DNA of 64,000 bases from Pseudocercospora fijiensis CIRAD86 (taxonomy: Eukaryota > Ascomycota > Dothideomycetes > Mycosphaerellales > Mycosphaerellaceae): contig NW_006921554.1 of NCBI RefSeq assembly GCF_000340215.1, positions 248,001 to 312,000 of the forward strand. The letters are read 5' to 3'. The stretch's first letter is position 1; every line of letters starts with the position of its first letter. The notes under the pieces are model-generated. The model had not been told where the DNA came from and ran no database searches. It worked only from the letters and a program-made list of their open reading frames with translations. This document shows, piece by piece, positions 1 to 10,964 of this stretch. A program made the position numbers and the translations under genes.

Positions 1-59
1 CTTTTAAAGTATCGTATCGTTAGGAATAGCTAGGTAGTAAGTATATAGCTACCTTTTTT

Positions 60-1440
60 TATTTCCTAGCTACCCTAGCTACCCTAGCTACCCTAGCTAC
101 TTGAACTTTTCCCTTTTATACGACGGTTCTCTCCTACTAACGGAATAGAGCTACTATAGCAATCGAGCTTGTTTTTAGTCTTAATCCTTCCTCCTTTAGC
201 GTAAGATACTCGATAAGTAAATGCTCGGGCTGAGTTTAACTACGAAATCTATATCTAACTAATACCTCCTTTAACTAATCCTACTTCTCGAACTCCCTCC
301 GCTTCTTAGTAAAGACCTTAAAGAGCGAACTAGCTTCGTTAGGCGACTACGGAGTAGTCGAGATAAAGCCGTATTACTAAAGTAGGTAATTACTAGGAAC
401 CTTATATAGAGGTCGAGAGAAATCTAACGGGAAACTATCCTACTAGTAGCTTAGATTCCGGATATAAGCCCTCTCTACCGGAGTAAAGATTTTATATAGT
501 AACGGTACTCTTCCCTCGGAAATCGCTTTCTATTCGACTATTAGTATCTACCGGCTACGAATGCCGGCTATAGCTACCGGCTATAAAATACTTACTTTTA
601 CGTCCTCTACCTCTAGTAATACCTTCGCCGCCCTTAGATATCTAGCCTCTATATTATTAATCGTAAGATATTTTTCCTTTCTACTTATAAAGGCGTTCCT
701 TTAATACTTATAAAGAAATCTCTACTCTATATTAAGGATCTAAAGACGACTAGCCTTAATTCTAATCTTCGTAAGCTTTTCGTAGTAGCTTTAACGATAA
801 CTATCTAGATTAATAGGACTTATGCCTTAGACCTTTACTAGCGCCTCGTCTCTTTTGCTATACTTAATCTACTCCTAGCCCTTATCGTCTATAGCGTTAG
901 GCCTTAGGACTACGCCTATAAATAGATCGACGTATAGTATCTCCTTACTTTTTTTAGTCCTATTATTCGTAGTAATAAGCTCTTACGTAGTATTCTAAAG
1001 TCTAGTATTACTACTCTCGGCTATTTAAATATCTCCGTTATTATCGATCGTATCGATAGAGGTAGTAAGAATAGGTCTAAATAGTATTAGTTACCGATTT
1101 CGAGAAAGGATACTAGCTACGCTACTAGCTATATATACCGGCTACGTATGCCGGCTATATTAACTTACGCTAGTAGAAATTGCTCCTCGAAAACTAGCCG
1201 TAATTCTTTCCTCCTCTAAGCCTTCTCCTAGCTTGTCTTCTACTTCTAACCTTCGCTCTTTTTAATAGGCGCTAGCTATTAATAGAATGCCTCGTTACGC
1301 GCCTTCCTTCTCTTATTCTTAGCTCTTTTATCCTCGTCTATATTATCCTTCCTCTCGCGATCTCGTATAGAATTTTTATTTATAGAGTACTCCTCTTTAG
1401 TCTTACGTATTTTTTTAGATACTAAGCTAAAACAAACTCG
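60..1440 (-). pseudogene. Unrecognised basic protein of the hAT element (E1 copy), RIP-inactivated
   Basis: Third copy of the accessory gene described at 10965-12330. Reading the minus strand and treating TAG/TAA as former CAG/CAA gives the same product: a Lys/Arg-rich N-terminal part, a middle segment broken by a 12-bp repeat unit (GCCGGCTATAGCTACCGGCTA-like, about 545-590 and 1128-1155), and a C-terminal part ending near 60-240. The nearly equal spacing in three copies shows that this is a real gene of the element and not a chance frame. I do not recognise a domain. Many stops and a lost start codon make it non-functional. Confidence 0.55.
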
Positions 1441-1640
1441 CGTTCTTTACTATCTTCTCTTTAGCGCGCGGCGCGCTTCTCTCTTACTATTTTAAAAAGG
1501 AGAGAGGGAAGGGGGAGGGGGGGGCGAAGCGTTAATAGTTATTGTAGGTATAGAAGAGGAAGAAGATAAAAGGTATAAGAATATCGCGAAGCCCTAATTA
1601 TTGCTACCTACGTAACGTTATCTAGGTAAGCTTTTATAAC

Positions 1641-1720
1641 TACGGTAACTACGCCCTAGTAACGGTAACTACGCCCTAGTAACGGTAACTACGCCCTAGT
1701 AACGGTAACTACGACCTAGT
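1641..1720. repeat. 20-bp tandem repeat, four units, in the hAT right arm
   Basis: Four head-to-tail copies of a unit close to AACGGTAACTACGCCCTAGT occupy 1641-1660, 1661-1680, 1681-1700 and 1701-1720, the last with one change. Copy E3 has only about two units (36758-36800) and E2 about one and a half (10721-10757). The unit number therefore varies between copies of one element family, as expected for a minisatellite in a terminal region. Subterminal repeats often bind the transposase in hAT elements, but that role is only an inference here. Confidence 0.85.
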
Positions 1721-1764
1721 AACGGCAATCGCTATTATTAAGGCAATCGCGGGCGGGGAAAATG

Positions 1765-1990
1765 TAATCTAGTTGCTATAATAGCCGGTAATAGTAGCCG
1801 GTAGTCGGGTAGGAGTATACTTATAATAAAACTAATATAGTCTCTCGCTACTACGACCTATTAACGGCAATGCTTATAGTTAGGGCATCCGCGAGCGACC
1901 TAAATATAACCTAGTTACTATTATAGCCGGTAATAGTAGCTAGTAATTAGATAAGAGTATATTTATAATAAAACCGATATAGTCTCTAGT
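1765..1990. repeat. Direct duplication of about 80 bp in the hAT right arm
   Basis: A block containing TAGCCGGTAATAGTAGC, then a stretch ending in AATATAGTCTCT, occurs at about 1765-1845 and again at about 1910-1990. The same pair is present in E3 (about 36835-36920 and 36985-37065), whereas E2 has a single block (about 10585-10680). The duplication separates the 20-bp minisatellite from the terminal inverted repeat. No coding sense was found. Confidence 0.7.
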
Positions 1991-2109
1991 TCTAACTAGG
2001 AATCTATATAGTTTAAAAAAACTAACCTAGAACTAGGGAGCTAGTTTGCCGCTAAGATACTAAACTATATACGTTTTATAGTTCGCAACCTAAACTACTT
2101 CGTAGTCTA

Positions 2110-4880
2110 GCTTTTATATACTATTGTATTATATCTTCGACTATACCTCGTAGGCTTAGGGTTAGCTTAAAACCCGGATAGGCCTAGGGCTCGTATTCGA
2201 TCGTCTAGATTCTCTATAGAGGAGCAATCTCTAGATTTATTATTCTAAGATAGGTAAAGTCGTATACTAAAACAGCCTCGCGGTTATATAGAAGCTCGTA
2301 TATTAGGTTTTGCTTAAGGTCCGAAAGTTCTATACTAGGATTAATATTTACTAGTCTCTCCTATATTAGCCTTAAACCCCTAGGAATAGTAGAAAACTTC
2401 TTAGTAATATATTTCTAGTTATATAGACTATCCCTAGGCGGCAATTCCGCCTCTCGGTTAAGGCACTTTTATAGCTAGTTAGGATTCCTACTAGGATTAG
2501 ATCTATCGGTAATATATATACTACCCTTTATAGGCTTAATCTTGCCGGCAACCCTCTTATATAGAGTAAAAGTAGTAACTACTTAGGTAATTAGAGCTTT
2601 CTCCCTCTAACGCTAGCCGTAGAGATTAGCGTAATTAAATAGTATATATATATTATCTAAAGGCTTCTTAGGTCGGTACGTATATAGCTAGTAATCTCGA
2701 CCTATAATACTAGCGAAAACGTTAGTTTCGTAATAACATTCCCGAAGTAGTATTAGGCTCGAGCTCTAATTAGTTAGATCGGTCTACTCGCGTAGACCTA
2801 AAGTCGTATCTACCTTCGTATAAGATAGCATTATTAGTAAGACTAAGGCGCTCGGTAGTAGCCCCTATATCTATATACTCGCTATCGCTTCGAGTATCTT
2901 TCTTCCTAGTACTAAGCCTAGAAACCTGCCTTAACGTACGCTTCGGCGTACTTCTAGATATAACCTATTTAAGATATACTAATTTCTAGCGTAGATTATC
3001 GGTCTTATAACCGCGCCCTATCGTTTCCCGATACGCGCTTCGACGTAGTAAGAATGTCTTCGTAGGACCTATAACTAGTATTACTAATATAACTAGTAAA
3101 GACGACTCGGTTGCCCTTCTAGTTAGTAATAGTTCCTTTCTAAGAGCTATTATTGTAGTTTCGCTAGACGCCGCGGACTATTCGAGATTATAGTCGACCG
3201 AGTAGGATTAGTATCCTTAGGTCCTTAGCAATCTAGAAGGTAAAGGTAACGTATACTCCGAAGGCATCTACTAGTTTATTATAATAGGTACTAACTAGCG
3301 CTACCTCCCTATTTACTTCTTATATACTAGGGGCGATATCTCTATTTATTAGTAATATAAGATATTTCGTAGTATCCTTACTTATAATAAGCGACTACGA
3401 ACTATTATTAAGCATTACTAGTATCTACTAACTATAGTTCCTAATAGTAACGTCGATATAAATACTAGAGACGACGGCGAAGGAATAGGTAACTACTAAA
3501 AGGTTAATATTATTAGGGATAGAGTATAGTTCTTTAGATCGGGGTAGTACTACTCGACCGATTTATTAGGTAGCAAATCGGATAGCGTTAACTAAAATAG
3601 GCTCTAAGATATCGTTTCCTCGGCCTATCTCTTTAACCCCTTCTTTATTAGTATTATTAATATTGTCTTGACTCTGGCTAGTAACCGTCTCTTTACTATC
3701 TATAGGTAAAGTAGCGCCTATAAACTCCGGGAGAAGTTATAGGGAAGAGATATTAATATAGTCCTCTCGCCCCTATTTCCTTCGAAGGATAGCGAGATCT
3801 TTTATAAAGATATTATCGTTAGGAATTTGGCTCTAGAATAGGTTAGTAGGCAAGCCGTACGATAGTAGGTCTCCTATAGATATATTCGACTTAAGGTCTA
3901 GGAACTAAGAAGCCTAAAAGAGAGTATTCGCCTTTATATCGTACGTCTTAGTAGGCACCGCTCTATACTTCTTTAAGTACCTGTTAAAGCGAAAGGTCTT
4001 TGGGTTAGTTAACTTTCGCTTGTAGGTAGACAGGTTAGCTAGGCTAGGCATCCTACTAATATTAGTTAGGTCGTCTTCTATAACGACGTCTAGGGTTTCC
4101 GGTATTACTAGAGTCCCTTATATAGATACATTACTACTACTAGCTCAGGTAGCACGGTCTTTAGCTATTTAGAAGCTCTTAGTTTTAGCGGTTAACTTCC
4201 GTTATTATTTAGCCTTATCGACGGCCTTTTCTTTAATTATCCTTATAGGCGCTACTATACTAGAGCGAGAAGGATTCTATAGGCTTCTAGTCTTGCCTTA
4301 AGTTTAGGACGTAGATTAGGCTTAAGATTAGGACCTCGTAGTAGTATAGGTACCGACGCTACTATTAGTAACCGTATAGACGTTAGTAATCTAGTCCTAG
4401 TCCTACGAAACAAAGTTAACCTCTATAGGATTAGTCGTACTATTCTTTCTTCGTTTCTCTATCTATTTTACTCTAATCCTCTAAGTCTCTCGTTTAGTAG
4501 TAGTAGTAAGGGTACTATTTCTAGTCTTATCGAACTTGATCTTATCGCTATACTTCTTCTCTAGAAGGGTCTTAAGTTGTAGGAGCTTTAGCGCTCTACG
4601 GTCCTATTCGAAGTCGATCTTTTTACTACTATCGGTATAGTAGAATCGACTATTAACTTATATAACGAGCTTTCGGTTAAGAAGCTCTTTCTATATTAGA
4701 TAGTCGGACTAGATATATTTATAACTACTATATATCTAGTATTTACTATCTAAGTCGGAATAGATCTTTCGTATCGTAAAGATATTAACTAATAGGGCTT
4801 CGGGATAGTTAGGATCGGGGAACTAGTAGATTTCTCTATTTTTCCTTAGTAGCTTAGTGTAGATAACCCCCCTAACCCTC
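2110..4880 (-). pseudogene. Gypsy II protease and 5' part of reverse transcriptase
   Basis: This is collinear with 20479-23220 of Gypsy I, which carries a retroviral-type aspartic protease (active site at 21752-21760) and the beginning of reverse transcriptase. Here the corresponding protease segment lies near 3390-3420 and the RT start at 2110-2400. Many stops and no intact start are present. The frame is cut at 2110 by hAT copy E1, before the catalytic FLDD motif. Confidence 0.65.
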
Positions 4881-5026
4881 TATATCGCTTTCGTTACGAA
4901 AACTTTTTTACCGATCCTATCGATCCTATCGATTCTAGCGATCGCGAGCGATCGCGAGCGATCCTAAGCTATCCTAGAACGATAAATAGGTAACTTGTAA
5001 AAGTTAGACTTTTACCTAATACTGTG

Positions 5027-5207
5027 CTAAAAATAGAACATTTTTGTCATATATTACTAAGCCGTAAACCTTCTAGATAAAAAGATATAAAGGAAAGAAA
5101 ATCGCTTTTCTAGACATTTTGCTTCTAATTTGTCTTTTTTTCTAGTAGGTTTATAGCTTAGTAATATAGTAGAAAGGTACTCTATTTTTAGTATATTATT
5201 ATAAAAA
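5027..5207. repeat. AT-rich inverted repeat with about 60-bp arms
   Basis: The arm at about 5027-5088 (including TATTACTAAGCCGTAAACCTTCTAG) matches the reverse complement of about 5142-5205, leaving a 50-bp loop. The segment could fold as a hairpin or be a small MITE inside the larger foldback element. No coding capacity. Confidence 0.6.
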
Positions 5208-5599
5208 AATATAAAATTTATAGATTTTCTACGAAACTAAAGCTAGGGAACAGAAATAAGCAATATAGTATTTTAGCTTTTCTAAGTTATACTTTACTAT
5301 TTTTAGAAATCTAAAAAATAGAACTTAAAGTTCTATATACTAATAAGAGTATTATAAATTTTTAAGTTATAATATCTAGTAGTTATCTTAGAATCTAGAA
5401 AAGAATCTCGAGTGTTTCGAGTGTACTTTTTTTCAAAGTTCTGCTTATTAAGCGTCGGCTTTTAAAGGAAACCTTAACGAAATATCGGCTACATTTAACG
5501 AAACCTTAACGAAAAAAATTTATTTATAAAAAAAACCTACGAAACCGCTAAATTTGACTTATATAAGCGCGTAATACCTCGAAATACCTCGTAGTATCC

Positions 5600-6140
5600 G
5601 GGGTTTCGTTAGTTACACTTCACCCCGCGGTCGCGGGGATTTCAACTATACGTAAAATCGCACTTTGTTAGTAGGCCATACGTAAATCTCGATATAGTCG
5701 TACATTCTAGTCCTATTCGGATATCTAAGTAGGTGTAGTAAGGAACCGCGAGTCCAAATATTATATATATAGCCTTGTCCGAGTGTATAGTAGCTATAGA
5801 CCTCACTGCCGCCGGTTTCTTATATAATCCTTAGCAAGCGCGTCTACCTCATTCTAAGGCTCGGCTAAGAAGGTTAGTATTCGCGCACTCTGCAATGCCG
5901 AGAAGGCAAGCTACCTATATAGCCGGATTAAGGTCCTACGGTCGCAATTTAGTTACTAATATGCCGGAAATCTACTGTCTCTTATCTCTTATCGTACTTA
6001 TATTCAGTTTCCTATTATATATACTCTATAACATTGCTGTCGTCGAGATTTACGTATAGCCTACTAAGAAAGTGCGATTTTACGTATAGTTTAAATCCCC
6101 GAGCGCGGGCGAGGGGTGAAGTGGGCTAACGCAACCCTAG
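5600..6140. mobile_element. MITE-like element with about 90-bp terminal inverted repeats
   Basis: The left arm (about 5600-5695) starts GGGTTTCGTTAGTTACACTT and contains ACTATACGTAAAATCGCACT. The right arm (about 6046-6139) is its inverted counterpart. Both carry a GC-rich block (5621-5638, 6096-6117). The roughly 350-bp core keeps CA and TG dinucleotides (for example at 5780-5900), so it is much less RIP-mutated than the surrounding Gypsy DNA. That suggests few copies or a later arrival. TAGTAT flanks both sides (5592-5597 and about 6142-6147) and may be the target duplication. No open frame. Confidence 0.65.
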
Positions 6141-8176
6141 ATAGTATATACGGAGTAGTAGTAGTCGGGCTTTAACTACGGGCTAACTTGTCCCGCGTCC
6201 TTTACGTTCCTTGCCCTCGAATTTCGGGACGGCCCGTCCCGAAATTCGCGATCCTAAGCGATCCTATCGATAGGATCCTCGCAATCGGAAAAAAAGTTTT
6301 CGTAACGTTCGTATTAAGGTTTAGCTAGGCTAGAGATTTAGCTAGGCTTAATATCTCCTATAGATAATAGGTAGTACTAGCGGGTGTTTCCTTTATAAGT
6401 AGGCCGCTTTTTAATTCCGGAAGGAATTTAGGTCCTTTAGCTACTCCTACGGAATTGCTCTTTACTCTAGTAAGATCCTTCTTATCTTCGCTATAGATAA
6501 ACTTTCTTATATTAGCGGAGCTATTAATATCCGCCTTAATATACTCTAGGACCTTTTTGTAGTTTCTAAAGCTCTAGGGATTAGTATTGCTACGCTTATA
6601 GCGACGAAAGATACGTTAGGCTATTATCTAAGACAATTCTTAAAGGAGTAGTCTAATCCTTTAGAAATTCTTAACGTCCTCCTATTCGATACTGTCCGCT
6701 AGCTTAGTAGGTTCGCGAATATAATCTTTTAGGTCGTTATTATTAGTACGCCTCTTTATATAGAGGGACTTAAGCTAGATACGACTAACTTTAATTCGGC
6801 GGCTATTATTATTCTAATACTTCCTTAGGAAGGAAATCCTAAAGACCTCCTATTAGGTATCCGACTTATCGTCCTCTTCTAGGTAGCCGATTAGGATCTT
6901 AAGAGTCCTATATAGTTTAGTAATAGCCGTTTTAGCGAAAGAACGGATCTTATACTAGTCGGATTTACCGTCTAGTTCGTACTCGGTTAGGTTATCCTTA
7001 AAGCGCTCTATATAAGTAGTAGCGTTCTATCCTTTAAACTATAGATTTAAGTCGCTTCCTAGCTCCGGTAGATAGCGCCTATTCTAATAAAGGAGCTTTT
7101 CTTACTTCTCGATTGTTTTTATACCGATATTATAGAGTAACTCCTAAGAAGTAGGCTTAGTAGCCTTATTAGTAGCTTTGCCTTAGGCGACTATACTTAT
7201 ATTAACTAGTTTTCGCCGAATTTCCTCGATAATAGGGCTAGGGGTTTTACTATTAGAGGATATTATTAATTTACGACGTTTGTCGTCGCTTAAGCTTATT
7301 TAGTTGCTCTTATAAAATATATAAATAAAATGTAATAATAGGTTGTTTTTAGTATACTTTAGTAGGTTTGTTTCGATATTGCTATAAGAAAGAGGAAGTA
7401 GTAGTTTCTAAGCTATTAGGCTAATAATATCTCTAGGATAGTATTAGGCTTTAGCCTCCTAATAGTTACCTAGATACTAATAGGAGCTTTACTTATTGTT
7501 TTTAAATAATAAGGCCCTCGGAGGAGGAAGCTACAACCTCTATTTACTCCTAGATCCTAGAGACCGGGTCCCTTACTAACTACTATTTTCGCCTTTAGCT
7601 AGCTAGAGTCTTCTTTTTATAGTAGAAGGCTAAGTACTATCTAAACGAGGCTCCGAATTAGGGAGCAATCTGCCTAATTAATAGGGATTCTATCCTTTTA
7701 TCTAACCTACCGTCTAAAGCTTGCTATTATATAATAGTCTTAGCGGGGCCCGTAAAGTTAATAGGTAACTAATCTATATCCTTATTAGGGTAACATTCCG
7801 CGTTACTAACCCTTTCTAGTCTCTTAGACCTTCTAGTATTAGGCAACCGGATAGTCGGGCGGTAGCTTATCTCGAGTAAGCGGTACTAAATAGGTCTTCG
7901 ACCTAGATCCGAGTCCTAAGACGCTAGCCGTAGTTCTAGAACTAGGCCCTAAGCTATAATAGTCCTAAGAGTTTATAGCTTTTCGGGGTTAAAGTAATAC
8001 TCTCGTCGAGAGGTTTCTCTACTTATTATAATAGCCCCTTAAGATACTTCTATATCGTCTATATCGTAGGCTCTTCTCGTACCCTCCCTTTAGATATAGC
8101 TATTCGTACCTAGAGACTATCTTTAGCCTACCTATACCTATTAGTTAGGAAGAGATAGCCCTACCTTTAGCTCTAA

Positions 8177-8463
8177 TAAAGGACGGAAACTAATACTACT
8201 ACTACTACTAGCTATAATAGTATAGGTCCCTAAAGGTAGTATAACCTAACGCAATATAGGCAGCTATACTTACTATAATAGGATAGTAAAACGAGTCGTC
8301 TAGGCTATTAGCTAGAGCCCTATAATAGAGGCACTATTAAAACGTAATAGGAATAGTATAATATATAAGGTTAATAAATCGATCCTTCTATAGATAGGAG
8401 CCTCTTTTATAGGCTAGCTACTAGCTACCCTAGTAAGGGTATAGAGCTAGTTGCTAGCTAATA
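8177..8463 (-). repeat. 5' LTR of Gypsy II
   Basis: It aligns end to end with the two 280-bp LTRs of Gypsy I: it starts TAAAGGACGGAAACTAATAC, contains the (ACT)n run and ends ...GCTAATA. Its length here is 287 bp, with several differences from the Gypsy I LTRs (for example GTTGCTAGC at its end), so this copy comes from an older or different subfamily insertion. The termini TA...TA are what RIP makes of the usual TG...CA. Confidence 0.88.
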
Positions 8464-9545
8464 GTATACTTAAGGCAAAGTAAATTAGTATTAGGTCCGC
8501 TAATTTTATATAAGTTTACCCTAGCCTACTTCTATAGACTATATTCTAACTTCTATTATAGGGCAAGCTCTATTATAATCGATTACCGATATCTAGTATT
8601 AGTAAGACTAAGAAGTAAGCGGCGATAGTTTCGAAGGCTAGAAATTAGTAGGTATATAGGGAAATGTTTAGCCGTATAGCATATAGGGATTTAGTATAGT
8701 AGGTAGTTAGGGCTTATATATTATTGCAATATTATATTAAGCTTCTTATACTAAATATAATCTATTATCTTCTCGCCGCTCGTATCTAGTTTTTATATTA
8801 AAATCTATACTAATAACTAGGTACTACTATAGCAGTCTACCGGCTTAGGCTAAGCTAGGCCGCTTTACTCGCTACGAACACTTTCCTACTAATTCTACTA
8901 TTATTAAAGCTAGAGTACGTCTTAGATATCGCGTTATATACTATAGCTAATTCCCGTAGCGGAGCCTACGTTTGTCTTACTACGCTTGGCACCGTTTTGC
9001 GTATATCTAGTTATCCTAGCCTAGCTTCCTCCCTTTACTATATTATATACTAATAGAATAATTACCTACTTTTTATAGTATATATTCTCGATATTAAAGC
9101 TACTATCGTAAGTACTCTATCTCTAATAGATATACTATAAACTAGGTAATATAGCCGATATAATAGCTATAAAAGATATAACGTACCTAGAGTTATAGTT
9201 ATTCTCTTCTATATCGTCGGCGCCTAACTATTTATTATTACCCTTTAACTAACTATAGTTACCTATTATTACTAGCTATTCGCGTATCTCCTACTAAGTA
9301 TATTATCTAGCTAGTTAGTCTACTTCTTAGATTTAACGAAGAGTCTTAGTATTAACCTCTTTATACTATATTTATATATCTTCTTACTACTACTACCTAA
9401 TAGGGCCTACTTAGGTATACTATTTATCTTCTACTATATCCGAGCTATTAAGAATATCTTCCTATTGCTACTATTACGGCTAATTACGAGCTACTATAGC
9501 GAAGAACTTAGTATTAGTTATAATATATCTACGCTAGCCTAGAGT
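8464..9545 (-). pseudogene. Unrecognised degenerate reading frame(s), minus strand
   Basis: Two adjoining minus-strand frames read through RIP-type stops: about 9190-8930 and, in another register, about 8960-8470. They show mixed hydrophilic protein-like composition with no motif I can place. One contains YDSSFNIENIYY followed by a basic stretch; the other ends with a hydrophobic part containing LVLLILDIGNRL. The change of register may be a small indel. They abut the Gypsy II LTR at 8463. No TIR, LTR or known domain was found, so this could be a remnant of another transposon or of a captured gene. Confidence 0.3.
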
Positions 9546-9775
9546 ATACGCTAGTACGCTACGAAACCTTTTTTTACCGATCGCGACGATCCTATCGATC
9601 CTAAGCGATACTAAGCGATCCTAAGCGACCGAGTCGCTACCCGACTCGCGTCTAGATCCTTAGGATCGCTTAGGATTAATATAAGTCGGGTCGCGACTTA
9701 GTCGCTTAAGATCGCTAAGGATCGCTTACGATTAATAGGATCGTTATAATCGGTCGGAATCGCTTAGAATTATAT
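9545..9775. mobile_element. Short foldback piece related to 4892-6307
   Basis: The left side (ACGAAACCTTTTTTTACCGA then GATCCTATCGATCCTAAGCG, from about 9550) resembles the end of the 4892-6307 element. The right side (about 9720-9770) is its inverted, degraded counterpart. The centre has a palindrome around CGAGTCGCTACCCGACTCG. About 230 bp, no coding capacity, probably a non-autonomous derivative. Confidence 0.55.
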
Positions 9776-9789
9776 AGAAGAAATTTTAT

Positions 9790-10459
9790 ATATATAGTAT
9801 AGCCTAGGTTACTTATAGTCGTAACCGGTAATATTTATATTATTCGTATATTACTATATTAATACTTACTAACTCGTCGACTAAGTCGACTACTAGTTAA
9901 CTCGGTCTAAACTAGAATATACTAGTAGTACTATAGGCTTATAACTATTACTATTAACTATCGTAGGTTATTATATTCTATCTTCTACGTTCTCTATTAA
10001 CTATAAAGTTATTATTCGCTACCTTAGTATTATTATCCTCTATATTTTAGAGGCGGAATTTCTATATACTCTACTCTACGAGTTACTATTTTAATACTCG
10101 CCTATAAGCCTTTATAGCTCGTATTTCCTTATTTTTCTATTCCTCGTCGTAAACTATATTATACGTCTCGAAGTCTACTATACTATTTATATAGCGAGTC
10201 CTATAAGGGGCGCCTTCGTCTATAGGTATAGTATATAATATATAATATACTAGTAGTCTTTATATCCGTCGCCCTTAAAGTCTACTATAGTATAGTAAGA
10301 GACGCTATAGACGAATTATCGTTAGACTATACGTGTCCTAGTACTCGCTCTTATCGTTAATCTAGTTATAAAGCTTAATAAAAACGCCGGTAGTAGGCCT
10401 CCGTTTAGTCCTAGGCCCCTTCCTATATTTTATTCTTATTTCTTTATTTATCGATATTA
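9790..10459 (-). pseudogene. Unrecognised degenerate reading frame, minus strand
   Basis: A minus-strand frame runs about 10450-9800 when TAG/TAA are read as Gln. It holds a basic start (KGPRTKRRPTT-like), an acidic middle (VDFETYNIVYDEEQ-like) and a Lys/Arg-rich helical-looking segment. It may belong with the frames at 8464-9545, the two being separated by the 9545-9775 foldback piece. Nothing identifies the family. Confidence 0.3.
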
Positions 10460-10467
10460 CGTATCTC

Positions 10468-10900
10468 TAGACCCCGTAGTAGTTTAATTCACGAACTACT
10501 AACCGGATATAGTTTGGTTTCTTAGCGGCAAACTAGCTCCCTAGTTCCGATTTAGGTTTTTAAACCTATATAGATTCCTAGTTAGAACTAGAGACTATAT
10601 TAGTTTTATTATAAGGCTACTCTTATTCGACTACCGGCTACGATTGCCGGCTATAATAGTAACTAGGTTCTATTTACCCTACTTATAGTTGCCTTAATAA
10701 TAGCTATTTCTATTACTAGATCGTAGTTGCCGTTACTAGGGCGTAGTTACTATACTTATAAAAGCTTACTTATATAACGTTATATAGATAGTAATAATTT
10801 AGGCTTCGCGATATTCTTATACCTTTAACTTCTTCCTCCTTTATATTTATATCTATAATAAGCGCCGCTACGCCCCCTCCCCTCTCCTACCCTCTCTACC
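10468..10900 (+). repeat. hAT E2 right arm: TIR and subterminal repeats
   Basis: The terminal 20 or so bases are inverted relative to the left end. They are followed by a conserved block (TTTCTTAGCGGCAAACTAGC) shared with E1 and E3, one copy of the duplicated 80-bp block, and about one and a half units of the 20-bp minisatellite near 10721-10757. No gene was seen here; it is the terminal non-coding region. Confidence 0.75.
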
Positions 10901-10964
10901 TCCTTAAAATAGTAAGAGAGAAACGCGCTACGCGCTAAATAGAAGATATAACTAAAGACCGCGA

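Larger units (their letters stand above)
1..2109 (-). mobile_element. hAT transposon copy E1, right arm only (rest lies left of the window)
   Basis: This segment is collinear with 35108-37185 (copy E3) and with the reverse complement of 10468-12420 (copy E2), so it is the right third of the same large hAT element. The right terminus reads ...GTAGTCTA and ends at 2109. At exactly 2110 the sequence switches to Gypsy II, whose uninterrupted relative at about 20479 continues in register. E1 therefore sits inside Gypsy II, and the likely target duplication is GCTTTTAT (2110-2117); its partner would be outside the window. Genes in this copy run on the minus strand. RIP damage is heavy. The assignment rests on repeat comparison within the window plus the hAT features of the longer copies. 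Confidence 0.85.
4892..6307. mobile_element. Foldback/TIR element inserted in Gypsy II gag-pol
   Basis: The ends are inverted: CGTTACGAAAACTTTTTTACC at 4892-4912 and its near-perfect reverse complement at 6287-6307. Inside each end lie blocks rich in GATCCTATCGATCC and GATCGCGAGCGATC. Comparison with the intact site at about 23250 (GCTTTCGCATTTAGG) shows clean insertion, with a 2- to 4-bp duplication (TT or TTCG) whose exact length the flanking CG makes ambiguous. No transposase frame was seen. It contains a smaller inverted-repeat element (5600-6140) and a hairpin (5027-5207), so it is itself composite. A related shorter piece lies at 9545-9775. Confidence 0.75.
4880..7299 (-). pseudogene. 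Gypsy II gag (split by the foldback element), RIP-inactivated
   Basis: The minus-strand frame starts at 7299 with ATA in place of ATG, followed by a Ser-Leu-Ser-Asp-rich start. It is collinear with the gag of Gypsy I (24208 downwards). It includes the same capsid-like segment with the RRYKLSE-type motif (about 6590-6540). The 4892-6307 insertion interrupts it near the gag C-terminus. Numerous TAG/TAA stops make it non-functional. The identity is inherited from Gypsy I by collinearity. Confidence 0.65.
2110..8463 (-). mobile_element. Ty3/Gypsy retrotransposon copy II (5' part), interrupted and truncated
   Basis: The whole stretch, minus an insertion at 4892-6307, is collinear with 20479-25261 of Gypsy I, with differences mostly C/T and G/A. 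The 5' LTR is at its high-coordinate end (8177-8463), followed leftwards by leader, gag (start near 7299), protease region and the first part of reverse transcriptase. It stops exactly where hAT copy E1 begins, so the remaining pol and the 3' LTR should lie left of the window beyond E1. RIP is heavier here than in Gypsy I: almost every Gypsy I CAG or TGG appears as TAG. Confidence 0.88.

Noticed and set aside
1641..1720. CRISPR-like array
   Set aside because: The 20-bp units are directly adjacent with no spacers, in a eukaryotic transposon arm.
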